Assembly (NCBI GenBank): GCA_900316445.1
Contig: ONCZ01000006.1
Coordinates: 1-63,309, forward strand
DNA from: an uncultured Prevotellaceae bacterium
GTDB lineage: Bacteria > Bacteroidota > Bacteroidia > Bacteroidales > Bacteroidaceae
DNA length: 63,309 bases
Direction: 5' to 3'
Under the pieces are notes generated by a model. The model searched no databases. It was not told the DNA's origin and was given only the letters and a program-made list of their open reading frames with translations. A program made the translations under genes and the position numbers. The stretch's first letter is position 1; each line of letters opens with the position of its first letter. Below, piece by piece: positions 1-7,394 of the stretch.

Positions 1-83
1 CGGTGCTGGAAATCGATGCACACCCAGATGCCACCGTCCATGCGAATGGCGGTGCCTTTTTTAATGTCTTGTGAATTAATCAT
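1..83 (-). CDS. efp: Elongation factor P, N-terminal fragment
   Basis: Reading the minus strand from the ATG at 83 gives 27 residues beginning MINSQDIKKGTAIRMDGGIW, the start of the KOW-like domain I of elongation factor P. EF-P enters the ribosomal E site and relieves stalling at polyproline stretches. The gene is cut by the left edge of the window, so the domain I loop that carries the modified residue and domains II-III are not seen. It is divergent from rpmH, and about 170 bp between them hold a promoter for each. Identification rests on the N-terminus only, but that stretch is very typical of Bacteroidetes EF-P. Confidence 0.85.
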   Translation of the reverse strand, partial: MINSQDIKKGTAIRMDGGIWVCIDFQH

Positions 84-120
84 ATACCTATAAATGTTAC
101 TTTTGTATCGTTTTCGGGTG

Positions 121-128
121 CAAAGTTA
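121..128 (-). promoter_or_regulatory. Probable efp promoter (-7 box)
   Basis: The minus strand reads TAACTTTG, matching the Bacteroidetes -7 consensus TAnnTTTG, about 37 bp upstream of the efp ATG. The -33 region is T-rich without a clean TTTG. Confidence 0.6.
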
Positions 129-177
129 CTGCTTTTTTGGAAAAAAACATAAAAAGTTGCACTAAATTTCTCATATT

Positions 178-210
178 TCTTGCGTAATTCAAAAGAAATG
201 AGTACTTTTG
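178..210 (+). promoter_or_regulatory. Probable rpmH promoter
   Basis: TACTTTTG at 203-210 is a good -7 box. A TTG at 180-182 lies about 20 bp upstream as the -33 element. The predicted transcript starts near 215, giving a leader of about 40 nt before the rpmH ATG at 257. Confidence 0.65.
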
Positions 211-256
211 CACCCCAAATCGTTGAATTTGAACAAATAAATAAGTATAAAAAGCA

Positions 257-412
257 ATGAAGAGAACATTTCAGCCGCACAATCGCCGTCGCGTTAACAA
301 GCACGGCTTCCGTGAGAGAATGGCCACCAAGAATGGTCGCCGCGTACTGGCTGCCCGTCGTGCTAAGGGCCGCAAGAAGTTAACGGTTTCTGACGAGCGT
401 CACGGAAAGTAA
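257..412 (+). CDS. rpmH: 50S ribosomal protein L34
   Basis: The 51-residue basic protein begins [20 protein letters not shown] and carries the L34 hallmark of Arg/Lys-rich sequence around [21 protein letters not shown]34 is one of the smallest large-subunit proteins and packs against 23S rRNA. The length is about right for the family (44-53 residues). The ATG at 257 is the only start giving the conserved MKRTFQP N-terminus. The gene has its own promoter upstream and a hairpin plus T-run downstream, so it is probably a single-gene unit. The efp-rpmH divergent arrangement is consistent with Bacteroidales chromosomes. Confidence 0.97.
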   Translation: MKRTFQPHNRRRVNKHGFRERMATKNGRRVLAARRAKGRKKLTVSDERHGK

Positions 413-442
413 TTCCTGTCGCCAATCAGTGAAATTTGAACG

Positions 443-487
443 AAACAGAGTGAAGTGGAGAGCAATCTTCACTTCTTTCTGTTTTTT
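443..487 (+). terminator. Probable rpmH terminator
   Basis: AACAGAGTGAAG (444-455) can pair with the CTTCACTTCTTTCTG segment (468-481) and is followed by a run of T. This fits a rho-independent terminator 30 bp after the rpmH stop. Confidence 0.55.
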
Positions 488-507
488 ATACCTCTATAAT
501 TTAAATT

Positions 508-540
508 TTTCACTTTTCACTTTTCACTTTTCACTTTTTT
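508..540 (+). repeat. Short tandem tract, unit TTTTCAC
   Basis: Four tandem copies of a 7-bp unit (CACTTTT) run through this gap between rpmH and the PASTA gene. Related CACTTTT/GTGAAAA tracts occur near 11980, 12600, 12700 and 58800. The 244-bp gap 413-656 holds only the terminator, this tract and promoter boxes. Confidence 0.75.
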
Positions 541-602
541 TCGTACCTTTGAGCTTTGCTCGAAGATACTTTCGCTCGAAAATGAAAATAAATTGCATTT
601 TA

Positions 603-634
603 TTTTGCATTTTGCTCGCTTATTCGTATCTTTG
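603..634 (+). promoter_or_regulatory. Probable promoter of PASTA-rluD-ddl
   Basis: TATCTTTG at 627-634 is a -7 box. TTTTG at 603-607 is the -33 element, 19 bp away. The start would lie 15-20 bp before the ATG at 657. A second match, TACCTTTG at 544-551, lies further upstream. Confidence 0.65.
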
Positions 635-656
635 CACGTGAGAAATCAGAAACGAG

Positions 657-1301
657 ATGAAAGTAAAGGAATTCTTCGGTAAGTTTGGGAGTGCCTTTCT
701 GTGGGGAAACCTGTTGGCGATGCTGATAGTCATCGTGCTTTTGGCACTGGGTGTGAAATACGGACTCGACTGGTATACCCATCACGGTGAAGGCGTCAGG
801 ATACCTAAGGTGGAGGGCATGGACTATGGTAAGGCCCGCAGTCTGTTAGAGGCCCACGGCCTGAACATCATGGTCAGCGACTCTGGCTATAACAAGGCGA
901 TGGCAGCCAACAGCGTCCTGATTCAGAATCCGGGTGCTGGTACGACGGTGAAGTTGGGACACACGGTCTATGTGACGGTCAACTCCCCCTCGTCGCCTTC
1001 ATTTGCCATCCCCGATATCGTCGATAACAGTAGTTTCCGTGAGGCAGAGGCAAAGCTGATGTCCCTGGGCTTCAAGCTTACGCCTCCTCAGGAGGTGGCT
1101 GGCGAGAAAGACTGGGTTTATGGTGTGCTCTGTCGTGGACGACGGGTCTCTGCTGGTGAACGTGTCTCTATCGACCACCCGTTGACCCTGATGATAGGCA
1201 GTGGGGAATATGATTCCGATGAAGAAATCGATTATATAGAACCCGAATACCGCCTGATGGAGAGCGGCAACGTGGACGAGTTTGAGGAAGTGGTAGAGTG
1301 A
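657..1301 (+). CDS. PASTA-domain membrane protein
   Basis: This 214-residue protein has a cytoplasmic N-terminus, one transmembrane segment at about residues 15-38 (LWGNLLAMLIVIVLLALGV), and then at least two PASTA repeats (about 47-110 and 115-180; RIPKVEGMDYGKARSLLEAH, IPDIVDNSSFREAEAKLMSL). The tail is very acidic. PASTA domains bind muropeptide-like ligands or act as spacers in cell-wall proteins such as PknB or PBP2x. Here there is no kinase or transpeptidase domain, so it is a stand-alone PASTA protein in the inner membrane facing the periplasm. It sits directly before rluD and ddl, and ddl is a peptidoglycan precursor enzyme, which suits a wall-related role. Exact function is unknown. 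Confidence 0.88.
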   Translation: MKVKEFFGKFGSAFLWGNLLAMLIVIVLLALGVKYGLDWYTHHGEGVRIPKVEGMDYGKARSLLEAHGLNIMVSDSGYNKAMAANSVLIQNPGAGTTVKLGHTVYVTVNSPSSPSFAIPDIVDNSSFREAEAKLMSLGFKLTPPQEVAGEKDWVYGVLCRGRRVSAGERVSIDHPLTLMIGSGEYDSDEEIDYIEPEYRLMESGNVDEFEEVVE

Positions 1302-1335
1302 TCAAGAATTAGTGAATTAGAGAATTAGAGAATTG
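1299..1335 (+). repeat. Short tandem tract, unit AATTAGAG
   Basis: After TGATCAAG the sequence repeats AATTAGTG/AATTAGAG about four times, bridging the PASTA stop and the rluD start. The same TGATCAAG-(AATTAGAG)n motif occurs inverted at 11945-11979, where it encodes the C-terminus of the DUF4369 protein. Confidence 0.75.
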
Positions 1336-2454
1336 GACTACTTAGATGATGAAGAACTGGATCTGATGGCCGATGCTGATGCCGATGAGCAGGCGGATGA
1401 CGGTCAGCTCTATGAACACTTCCGTATAGAGGTGGACAAGGGGCAAGACGCTGTCCGTATCGACAAGTTCCTCTCCGAGCACCAGCCGCACTCCAGCCGT
1501 AACCGAATCCAGAAGGCAGCCGACGCAGGTTTCATCCATGTCTGCACGGCCGAGGATATCAAACAGGGACGCAGTTCCCGACCTGTGAAGAGCAACTACA
1601 AAGTGCGTCCTGGTGATGTCATCACCTTGATGCTCGACCGTCCGCACTACGACACAACCATCACTCCCGAGGATATTCCCCTCGAGGTGGTCTATGAAGA
1701 CGATGAAATTATGGTCATCAACAAGCCCGCAGGTATGGTAGTCCATCCCGGTTGTGGCAATTTCAGTGGCACGTTGGTTAATGCCATCGCTTGGCACCTG
1801 AAGGATCTGTCCACTTACGACCCTAACGACCCGGAAGTTGGACTCGTCCATCGCATCGACAAGGATACCAGCGGCCTGCTCGTCGTGGCGAAGACACCAG
1901 ATGCGAAGACCTCGCTGGGCAAACAGTTCTTCAACAAGACCACCCACCGCAGTTACAATGCACTGGTTTGGGGTAACTTCGTGGAAGACGAGGGGAGGAT
2001 AGAAGGCAATATCGGACGTGATCCGAAAGACCGTCTGCGGATGGAGGTGTTTCCTCCTGAATCGGAGATTGGCAAGCCTGCCGTCACTCATTACAAGGTG
2101 CTTGAACGTTATGGCTACGTCACCTTGATAGAGTGTATCTTGGAAACGGGGCGCACACATCAGATCAGGGCCCACATGAAGCACATCGGCCATCCGCTGT
2201 TCTGCGACGAGCGCTATGGCGGAACGGAAATCCTCCGTGGTGAGCGTACAGCCAGTTATAAGGCATACATCCAGAACTGCTTCAAGCTCTGTCCGCGACA
2301 GGTGCTCCATGCCCGCACTCTGGGATTCGTCCATCCCTCGACGGGCCGGCAGATGGACTTCACTTCTGAGTGGCCTGCCGATATGACGGCCCTCATTGAA
2401 AAGTGGCGCAAGACCTACCCCCAACCCCTCCCAAAGGGAGGGGAGTTTGAATAG
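1333..2454 (+). CDS. rluD: RluA-family 23S rRNA pseudouridine synthase
   Basis: The protein has an N-terminal S4-like RNA-binding domain (about residues 30-95, IDKFLSEHQPHSSRNRIQKA) and the RluA catalytic domain with the HRIDKDTSGLLVVAK motif (catalytic Asp within HRIDKDTSGL) and a C-terminal RTHQIRAHMKHIGHPL block. It converts uridines in 23S rRNA helix 69 or a related site to pseudouridine. The annotated start is a TTG at 1333, and an ATG at 1366 (MADADADEQ) is an equally good alternative. The acidic N-terminus is poorly conserved and partly overlaps the AATTAGAG tract. The last residues, YPQPLPKGGEFE, are encoded by a GC-rich hairpin repeat that occurs elsewhere in the window, so the C-terminus appears to be repeat-derived. 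Family is certain; which uridines are targeted is not. Confidence 0.92.
   Translation: MDYLDDEELDLMADADADEQADDGQLYEHFRIEVDKGQDAVRIDKFLSEHQPHSSRNRIQKAADAGFIHVCTAEDIKQGRSSRPVKSNYKVRPGDVITLMLDRPHYDTTITPEDIPLEVVYEDDEIMVINKPAGMVVHPGCGNFSGTLVNAIAWHLKDLSTYDPNDPEVGLVHRIDKDTSGLLVVAKTPDAKTSLGKQFFNKTTHRSYNALVWGNFVEDEGRIEGNIGRDPKDRLRMEVFPPESEIGKPAVTHYKVLERYGYVTLIECILETGRTHQIRAHMKHIGHPLFCDERYGGTEILRGERTASYKAYIQNCFKLCPRQVLHARTLGFVHPSTGRQMDFTSEWPADMTALIEKWRKTYPQPLPKGGEFE
2416..2449 (-). repeat. GC-rich hairpin repeat, copy 1 (in rluD end)
   Basis: The minus strand reads a CCCCTCCC-GGGAGGGG hairpin followed by TTGGGGGT. It is one of seven copies in the window and lies in frame at the end of rluD. Copy 2 is inverted 65 bp downstream. 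Confidence 0.8.
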
Positions 2455-2484
2455 ACTCAGAATTATATATAATCACATATAAAT

Positions 2485-3525
2485 ATGGAAAATAGGAATA
2501 ATATAAGTAATCAAGCCCCCCTCCCCTCGGGAGGGGTCGGGGGTGGGTTCCGGACCATTGCCATCGTTTGTGGTGGCGACTCATCCGAGCACGATGTCTC
2601 GCTGCGCTCGGCACAGGGACTTTACTCCTTCTTCGACAAGGAGCGTTACGATGTCTATATTGTTGATATCAAAGGTCAGGACTGGCATGTTGAGCTGCAT
2701 GACGGAACGACAACCAAGATCGACCGCAACGATTTCTCCTTCGTCGAGGACGGCAAGGCCAAGTTATTCGACTATGCCTATATCACCATTCATGGCACTC
2801 CGGGTGAGAACGGCCTGTTGCAAGGTTACTTCGATCTGATTGATCTACCATACAGTACCAGTGGTGTGTTGGTTGAGGCTATGACCTTCGATAAGTTTGT
2901 GCTCAATCAGTATCTGCGCAGTTATGGTGTTAGCGTGGCCGACTCCCTGTTGATTCGCAAGGGTTACGAGGAGTTGGTGAGCGATGATGAGGTTGAGGAA
3001 CGTATCGGTATGCCCTGCTTCGTCAAGCCTGCTGCTGACGGATCGTCGTTTGGCGTATCCAAGGTGAAGAACAAGGATCAGTTGGCTCCCGCCATCCGTA
3101 AGGCGATGTTGGAGAGTCCTGAGATTATGGTCGAGAGTTATCTCGAAGGTACGGAGATTACCCAGGGCATTTACAAGACCCGTGAGAAGACCGTCATCTT
3201 CCCCATCACCGAGGTGGTGACGAGCAACGAGTTTTTCGACTACGACGCCAAGTACAATGGTCAGGTGAAGGAGATCACGCCGGCACGCATTGCTCCAGAG
3301 ATTGCCGACCGTGTGTCGAAGATTACCAGCCACATCTACGACATCCTCCATTGTAATGGCATCATCCGCATCGACTATATCATCTCTCCTGAGGGTAAGA
3401 TCTCGATGCTTGAGGTGAATACCACACCAGGTATGACTGCCACCAGTTTCATCCCCCAGCAGGTGCGTGCCGCCGGCCTTGAGATGAAGGATGTCCTCTC
3501 CGACATCGTTGAAAACTCTTTTTAA
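2485..3525 (+). CDS. ddl: D-alanine--D-alanine ligase
   Basis: This ATP-grasp enzyme joins two D-alanines for the peptidoglycan stem peptide in the cytoplasm. The sequence shows the N-terminal domain motif AIVCGGDSSEHDVSLRSAQG (residues 25-44), the ATP-grasp segment MPCFVKPAADGSSFGVSKV, and the metal-binding end DYIISPEGKISMLEVNTTPG. Length (346) is normal, but the first 22 residues (MENRNNISNQAPLPSGGVGG) precede the usual N-terminus. They are encoded by hairpin repeat copy 2, so the native start was probably displaced by a repeat. It follows rluD by 30 bp and is the third gene of a likely operon. Confidence 0.96.
   Translation: MENRNNISNQAPLPSGGVGGGFRTIAIVCGGDSSEHDVSLRSAQGLYSFFDKERYDVYIVDIKGQDWHVELHDGTTTKIDRNDFSFVEDGKAKLFDYAYITIHGTPGENGLLQGYFDLIDLPYSTSGVLVEAMTFDKFVLNQYLRSYGVSVADSLLIRKGYEELVSDDEVEERIGMPCFVKPAADGSSFGVSKVKNKDQLAPAIRKAMLESPEIMVESYLEGTEITQGIYKTREKTVIFPITEVVTSNEFFDYDAKYNGQVKEITPARIAPEIADRVSKITSHIYDILHCNGIIRIDYIISPEGKISMLEVNTTPGMTATSFIPQQVRAAGLEMKDVLSDIVENSF
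2514..2551 (+). repeat. GC-rich hairpin repeat, copy 2 (in ddl N-terminus)
   Basis: CCCCTCCC-CTC-GGGAGGGG followed by TCGGGGGTGGG. The copy is in frame in ddl and encodes APLPSGGVGGG. It forms an inverted pair with copy 1. Confidence 0.85.
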
Positions 3526-3564
3526 TTGAGAATTGAGAGTTGAGAATTGAGAATTATGATTACC
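3524..3564 (+). repeat. Left 41-bp arm of the inverted-repeat element
   Basis: It begins AATTGAGAATTGAGAGTTGA and ends ATGATTACC. It is the exact reverse complement of 3962-4002. Confidence 0.95.
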
Positions 3565-3579
3565 CTAATCCCTTGAGTT

Positions 3580-3949
3580 GTGCTACAGAGGAAAGAGAAT
3601 ATTATTTTGGCAAAGACGGATGCATTCGGTAATCGTATTCTCAAACTTTATCAGTATCTGATTAAAGAAAAGCAAGAGTTTATACTTTCTAAACAAATAC
3701 TGAGGAGTGGGACCAGTATTGGAGCAAATACCGCAGAGGCTCGAAATGCTCAAGGAGAAAAGGATTTTATAAATAAACTGAATATTGCATTAAAGGAAGC
3801 GGATGAGACAGAGTATTGGTTGAAGAAGTTACAATCTGGTGAGTACATTTCTTACTCCATGTCAGTATGAGTCAATGCATAATGACAACGAGGAAATCAT
3901 TAAGATTCTGACAAAGATAATAAAAACGATGAAACAAAAAATCTTATAG
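3580..3949 (+). pseudogene. Four-helix-bundle (S23/IVP-like) protein, frameshifted
   Basis: From a GTG at 3580 the frame gives KTDAFGNRILKLYQYLIKEK, RSGTSIGANTAEARNAQGEK and ALKEADETEYWLKKLQSGEY, the signature of the four-helix-bundle family linked to 23S rRNA intervening sequences and related to the Avd accessory protein of diversity-generating retroelements. The frame ends at 3870. The normal C-terminus (QYESMHNDNEEIIKILTKII, then KTMKQKIL) continues in the +1 frame to a stop at 3949. The shift falls near 3850-3860, so about one base has been lost. The family binds nucleic acid, but its exact role is unsettled. The broken frame and GTG start suggest a recent inactivation, unless recoding occurs. 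Confidence 0.85.
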
Positions 3950-3952
3950 TTC

Positions 3953-5215
3953 ATGGAGTCAGGTAATCATAATTCTCAATTCTCAACTCTCAATTCTCAA
4001 TTGTCAGAGTTTGATGAGATTCGGCCTTATGAGCCGGAGGAGATGAAGCAGGCGTTCGAAGACTTGCTCAACGACCGCCAGTTTAATGTGCTGATGAAAG
4101 GCTTTGCCCCGTGGCTGCCGAAAGGCGTCCGCAACGGACTGCTGCGGCTTGCCTTCATAGGCGTCAAGACACCGCTCGACTTCCAGTTGCGGTTTATGAA
4201 ACCCATCGTGAAGTATATCATCCGTAAGCATACCGATGGCTGTACATTTGACGATACAGCTCTTCGGAGGTACGGTGGCACGGTGGCACGGGGGTACGAG
4301 AATACCTCTGCCGCAGACATTTCTCGCACCTCCGTACCCCCGCACCCCCGCACCTCCGAACGTTTTACGTTCGTCTCGAACCATCGTGACATCGTGCTCG
4401 ACTCTGCCTTCTTGGATTTGAAACTGGTTGAGAAGGATTATCCCACCACCGTCGAGATCGGCATCGGCGACAACCTCCTGATCTATCCTTGGATCAAGAG
4501 GCTCGTCCGTATGAACAAGGCCTTTACCGTTCGCCGTGGTCTTTCCCTCCGTGAGACACTCGCTGCCTCACAGCTCATGAGCCGTTACATCCATTTCGCT
4601 GTGACACAGAAGAAGGAGAACATCTGGCTGGCCCAGCGCGAGGGTAGGGCAAAGGACTCCGACGACCGTACCCAGGAAGCTGTGCTGAAGATGCTGGCGA
4701 TGGGTGGTAACCTTCAGGAACTCAATATCGTGCCCCTGACCATCAGCTACGAGTACGACCCCTGCGACTATCTCAAGGCCCAGGAATTGCAACAGAAACG
4801 CGATAACCCTGCCTTTAAGAAGTCCCGTCAGGATGACCTCGACAATATGAAGACTGGTATCTTTGGCTACAAAGGCCGTGTGCACTATCATTGTGCAGCG
4901 CCCATCAACACATGGATCGAAGAACTCTCCGACCTTCCCAAGACGGAGTACTATAAGGCGGTGGCAGAGCGGATGGATAAGGACATCCATCAGGGTTATG
5001 AGTTGTTCCCCTGCAACTATATTGCCCTTGACGAACTGCACGGCGATGCTTCCAATGCCGCTCACTATACGAAGGCCGACAAGCAGCGCTTTGAGAACTA
5101 CCTCGCAGGTCAGATGGTCAAGATCACACTCGACAACAAGGATGAGGCTTTCCTCCGTGAGCGCATCCTCACGATGTATGCCAATCCGTTACTCAATAAA
5201 CTTGCTGCCGTATGA
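3953..5215 (+). CDS. Acyltransferase (PlsC-like) with repeat insertions
   Basis: The protein belongs to the glycerol-3-phosphate/lysophospholipid acyltransferase superfamily. The catalytic block is FVSNHRDIVLDSAFLDL, with His and Asp spaced one residue wider than the usual HX4D. Further conserved blocks are REGRAKDSDDRTQEAVLKML and NIVPLTISYEYDPC. It probably acylates a lipid precursor at the inner membrane. Two stretches look foreign. Residues 2-18 are encoded by the right arm of the inverted-repeat element, and residues about 103-139 (ALRRYGGTVARG to SVPPHPRTSE) come from a GC-rich inverted tract placed just before the catalytic block. The start at 3953 is the only ATG ahead of the conserved EFDEIRPYEPEEM. 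It overlaps the next gene by ATGA, so the two are translationally coupled. The exact acyl acceptor is unknown. Confidence 0.85.
   Translation: MESGNHNSQFSTLNSQLSEFDEIRPYEPEEMKQAFEDLLNDRQFNVLMKGFAPWLPKGVRNGLLRLAFIGVKTPLDFQLRFMKPIVKYIIRKHTDGCTFDDTALRRYGGTVARGYENTSAADISRTSVPPHPRTSERFTFVSNHRDIVLDSAFLDLKLVEKDYPTTVEIGIGDNLLIYPWIKRLVRMNKAFTVRRGLSLRETLAASQLMSRYIHFAVTQKKENIWLAQREGRAKDSDDRTQEAVLKMLAMGGNLQELNIVPLTISYEYDPCDYLKAQELQQKRDNPAFKKSRQDDLDNMKTGIFGYKGRVHYHCAAPINTWIEELSDLPKTEYYKAVAERMDKDIHQGYELFPCNYIALDELHGDASNAAHYTKADKQRFENYLAGQMVKITLDNKDEAFLRERILTMYANPLLNKLAAV
3962..4002 (+). repeat. Right 41-bp arm of the inverted-repeat element
   Basis: It begins GGTAATCATAATTCTCAATT and is a perfect inverted copy of 3524-3564. 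In the acyltransferase frame it encodes GNHNSQFSTLNSQL. Confidence 0.95.
4261..4370 (+). repeat. GC-rich inverted tract inside acyltransferase gene
   Basis: Tandem GGTGGCAC-like units (CGGAGGTACGGTGGCACGG onward, 4266-4299) face an imperfect inverted set (CGCACCTCCGTACCCCCGC onward, 4326-4370) across about 30 bp. The insert is in frame. Confidence 0.75.
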
Positions 5216-5913
5216 AGTCCTTTCTTCGTCTGATAGTAATCATAATTCTCAACTCTCAACTCTCAATTCTCAATAGCTCCTGCACTCAGGACGGCTATGA
5301 CAAGGGCGAGGGGCAGTATTCTTATTTGCGTGGCGACTTCGTTGAGGCCTATATTGGAGCAGACAAGAATATGGTATCTCTCATGACTGATGAGGGTGAG
5401 ACACTTCCTTTGTCACAACCCCATACCGCCAAATGGATTACCCGTTCCGACACCGTCTATCGCTGTATGTTATATTATAATAAGGTACGCGATAGCAAGG
5501 GACAAGATATGGCTGAGGCTATATCCGTCGGTGAAGTGCCTTGTCCGGTGATTATCCCTTTGTCAAAGCTTGAAGTGGAGATGAAGACTGACCCTGTGAA
5601 GTTCGAGAGTGCTTGGATGAGCAAGACGGGTAAATATATCAATCTCAGTTTTGCCCTGAAGACCGGCACGACAGAAGATGAAGAGGCCATTCACTCCTTG
5701 CGGGTCGTACAAGATACAATTTTGACGAATCCGGACGGCACCAGCACCAGCTATCTCCGTCTATATCACGACCAGGGCGGTGTGCCGGATTACTATTCCA
5801 CACAGGTCTATGCCAGTCTCATCACCTCAGAGATCCTTGCAGATTCCGCCTGTATCTCGATCAACACTTACAAGGGAATTATCACGAAGGCTTTCCAGAT
5901 AAAGAAGGAATGA
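5212..5913 (+). CDS. NigD-like lipoprotein
   Basis: This 233-residue predicted lipoprotein has a signal peptide ending near Cys24 (ILNSSCTQDG). The mature part starts with a beta-rich OB-like region (YSYLRGDFVEAYIGADKNMV, DEGETLPLSQP) and continues with a second beta domain, which resembles the two-domain NigD-like family of Bacteroidales. The function of that family is not established. The hydrophobic core of the signal peptide (IVIIILNSQLSILNS) is encoded by a tandem repeat tract. The gene overlaps both neighbours by 4 bp (ATGA), so acyltransferase, this gene and the DUF6057 gene form a tight operon. Assignment to NigD-like is by overall pattern and is tentative; lipoprotein status is firmer. 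Confidence 0.7.
   Translation: MKSFLRLIVIIILNSQLSILNSSCTQDGYDKGEGQYSYLRGDFVEAYIGADKNMVSLMTDEGETLPLSQPHTAKWITRSDTVYRCMLYYNKVRDSKGQDMAEAISVGEVPCPVIIPLSKLEVEMKTDPVKFESAWMSKTGKYINLSFALKTGTTEDEEAIHSLRVVQDTILTNPDGTSTSYLRLYHDQGGVPDYYSTQVYASLITSEILADSACISINTYKGIITKAFQIKKE
5236..5274 (+). repeat. Tandem tract (CTCAATT)n encoding a signal peptide
   Basis: AGTAATCATAATTCTCAACTC and following 7-bp units match the right arm of the 3524-4002 element, including the ATCATAATTCTCAA boundary. The tract lies inside the lipoprotein signal peptide. Confidence 0.85.
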
Positions 5914-7310
5914 TGAAAATCAGAATCGTCCTGTTCGTCTCCGCGGTCCTCGCAGTCTTCTGCTTTTTCCAGTTCTGGTATCCCTACCATTTCTTCTATT
6001 ACGAGCAGAACCAGATATTCCTTTGGGAATGGGAATACGTATCCGGCTATTACCAGAGATCAGGGGGATTGGCATCCCTGATAGGTGATTTCCTGACACA
6101 GTTCTACTATTACTTGTATGCCGGGGCGACGATTCTGACGCTCTGCATCGCACTGGCTGGCTTCTTGTTGTATCAGACGCTGACAAACCTGAAAGTAAAT
6201 CCCTGGATAGCCTTGGCATCAGGACTTTGTGTCATCGCATGGTTGACCGTATGCCATTTCAGCACCAGCTATAAGTTGTCATCTACCATTTGTGTCATTG
6301 GCTGGCTGCTATTCTTTTGGGCAGTCTCTGCCATCCGGACCAAATGGCTGCGTCTGGTGTGTTTTCTCATCATATTATTCCCGTCTTATCTGCTCTTTGG
6401 CACACTGAAAACGGGACGCATTCAACCACCTGACTTTGTCTTGGAGAAAGACTTCGCCGTCGATAATGAATACCGTTTCGGCAACTATGACAAGGTGCTC
6501 GACATCGTCAAGAACTCTGATGGCTGGACAGCGCAGATGCAGTTCTTCTATAATCTCGTCTATGCCCAGCGCGGTCAGCTGCCAGAACATTTGTTCGACT
6601 TTACTCCCAACAATTTGGGCACATTTGAGAAGATCGGTCCAGAGACACCCCGTCTGACTATCATCAACATGAATGAACTCTATTGGGCCTTGGGCGACAT
6701 GACCTTCACAGAGCGTGCGGCGATGATGACCAATGTCTTTGCCCCTGAGAACCGTAATGTGCGGATGATGAAACGCCTGGCAGAATGTAATATCGTCAGT
6801 GGCGACAGCATCGCAGCACAGAAATACCTCCGCATACTCAGCAAGACCTTCGTCTATAGCCGTTGGGCAGAGGCAACACAGCAACAGCTGGCTCAAGGAC
6901 ATCTTCCTCCCTATCTGGCTCAGAAGAAACCCTTCGTCAATCATCGCGACACCATCACCATCAGCGACAATGCCCACTTCCTGATGATGCAGTTGCTGGA
7001 TCACAATCCGGACAATATGATTGCACTCGACTATATCCTCTGTAGTGATCTCCTTTTGAAAGACATCACGAACTTCAAGCGTGACTATGACCGCTACTGC
7101 GCTGATAGTCCACGACTGAAGCCCTTGTATCAGGAGGCCTTGTGCATCTGGTTGGCTGGCACCCAAGCTTCACAGGAAGAGTGGCAACGATATATCAAGA
7201 TGAACGATGTGATGCAGCGGTTCGTTGAGTATAACAATCAGCGTGGCAATCCCCGCTTCAAGGGGACTTATTGGTATTATTTTGACAAGATAAAAGCACC
7301 GGAGATATAG
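5910..7310 (+). CDS. DUF6057-type membrane protein, copy 1
   Basis: The 466-residue protein has about five N-terminal transmembrane segments (residues 5-165) followed by a large soluble region with TPR-like helical pairs (EKDFAVDNEYRFGNYDKVLD, RMMKRLAECNIVSGDSIAAQ). It is the shortest of three paralogues in the window (others at 10399-11943 and 14160-15674). Shared landmarks are FxFWYPYxxxYxEQxQxFLW near the N-terminus and the RMxKRLAExNxxxGxxxxAxKYL helix pair. The family is what I know as DUF6057, of unknown function. Each copy is paired with a PD40-type lipoprotein with a heme-like motif, which suggests that the two work together at the inner membrane and periplasm. It is coupled to the preceding gene by ATGA overlap. 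Confidence 0.75.
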   Translation: MMKIRIVLFVSAVLAVFCFFQFWYPYHFFYYEQNQIFLWEWEYVSGYYQRSGGLASLIGDFLTQFYYYLYAGATILTLCIALAGFLLYQTLTNLKVNPWIALASGLCVIAWLTVCHFSTSYKLSSTICVIGWLLFFWAVSAIRTKWLRLVCFLIILFPSYLLFGTLKTGRIQPPDFVLEKDFAVDNEYRFGNYDKVLDIVKNSDGWTAQMQFFYNLVYAQRGQLPEHLFDFTPNNLGTFEKIGPETPRLTIINMNELYWALGDMTFTERAAMMTNVFAPENRNVRMMKRLAECNIVSGDSIAAQKYLRILSKTFVYSRWAEATQQQLAQGHLPPYLAQKKPFVNHRDTITISDNAHFLMMQLLDHNPDNMIALDYILCSDLLLKDITNFKRDYDRYCADSPRLKPLYQEALCIWLAGTQASQEEWQRYIKMNDVMQRFVEYNNQRGNPRFKGTYWYYFDKIKAPEI

Positions 7311-7364
7311 TTTATTGTTTATAGTTGTTTATAGTTTATTGTTTATAGTTTATAGATGATTACC
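7308..7364 (+). repeat. Tandem tract TTTATAG ending ATGATTACC
   Basis: TTTATTG/TTTATAG units fill the gap between the DUF6057 and PD40 genes and end in TTTATAGATGATTACC. The same end is seen at 30203 and, with another unit, at the arms of the 3524-4002 element. In the two other module copies the genes overlap by 4 bp, so this tract appears inserted at the junction. Confidence 0.85.
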
Positions 7365-7394
7365 AAGATAAACAGAAATGGAGGCAGGAAGGGC

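Larger units (their letters stand above)
3524..4002 (+). mobile_element. Inverted-repeat element carrying a four-helix-bundle gene
   Basis: A 479-bp unit is bounded by perfect 41-bp inverted repeats (3524-3564 and 3962-4002). Each arm is a tract of GAATTGA/GAGAGTT-like 7-bp units ending inward in ATGATTACC. The interior holds one gene of the S23/four-helix-bundle family, now frameshifted. The left arm starts on the last two bases of the ddl stop codon, and the right arm encodes the N-terminus of the acyltransferase. The layout (long stem, S23-family gene in the loop) recalls the intervening sequences of bacterial 23S rRNA genes, but here it sits between two protein genes. No transposase is present. 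That it moves is an inference. Confidence 0.6.

Noticed and set aside
1342-2424. A 360-codon open frame on the minus strand
   Set aside because: It is the antisense shadow of rluD; the plus-strand protein has all family motifs, while this frame has none.
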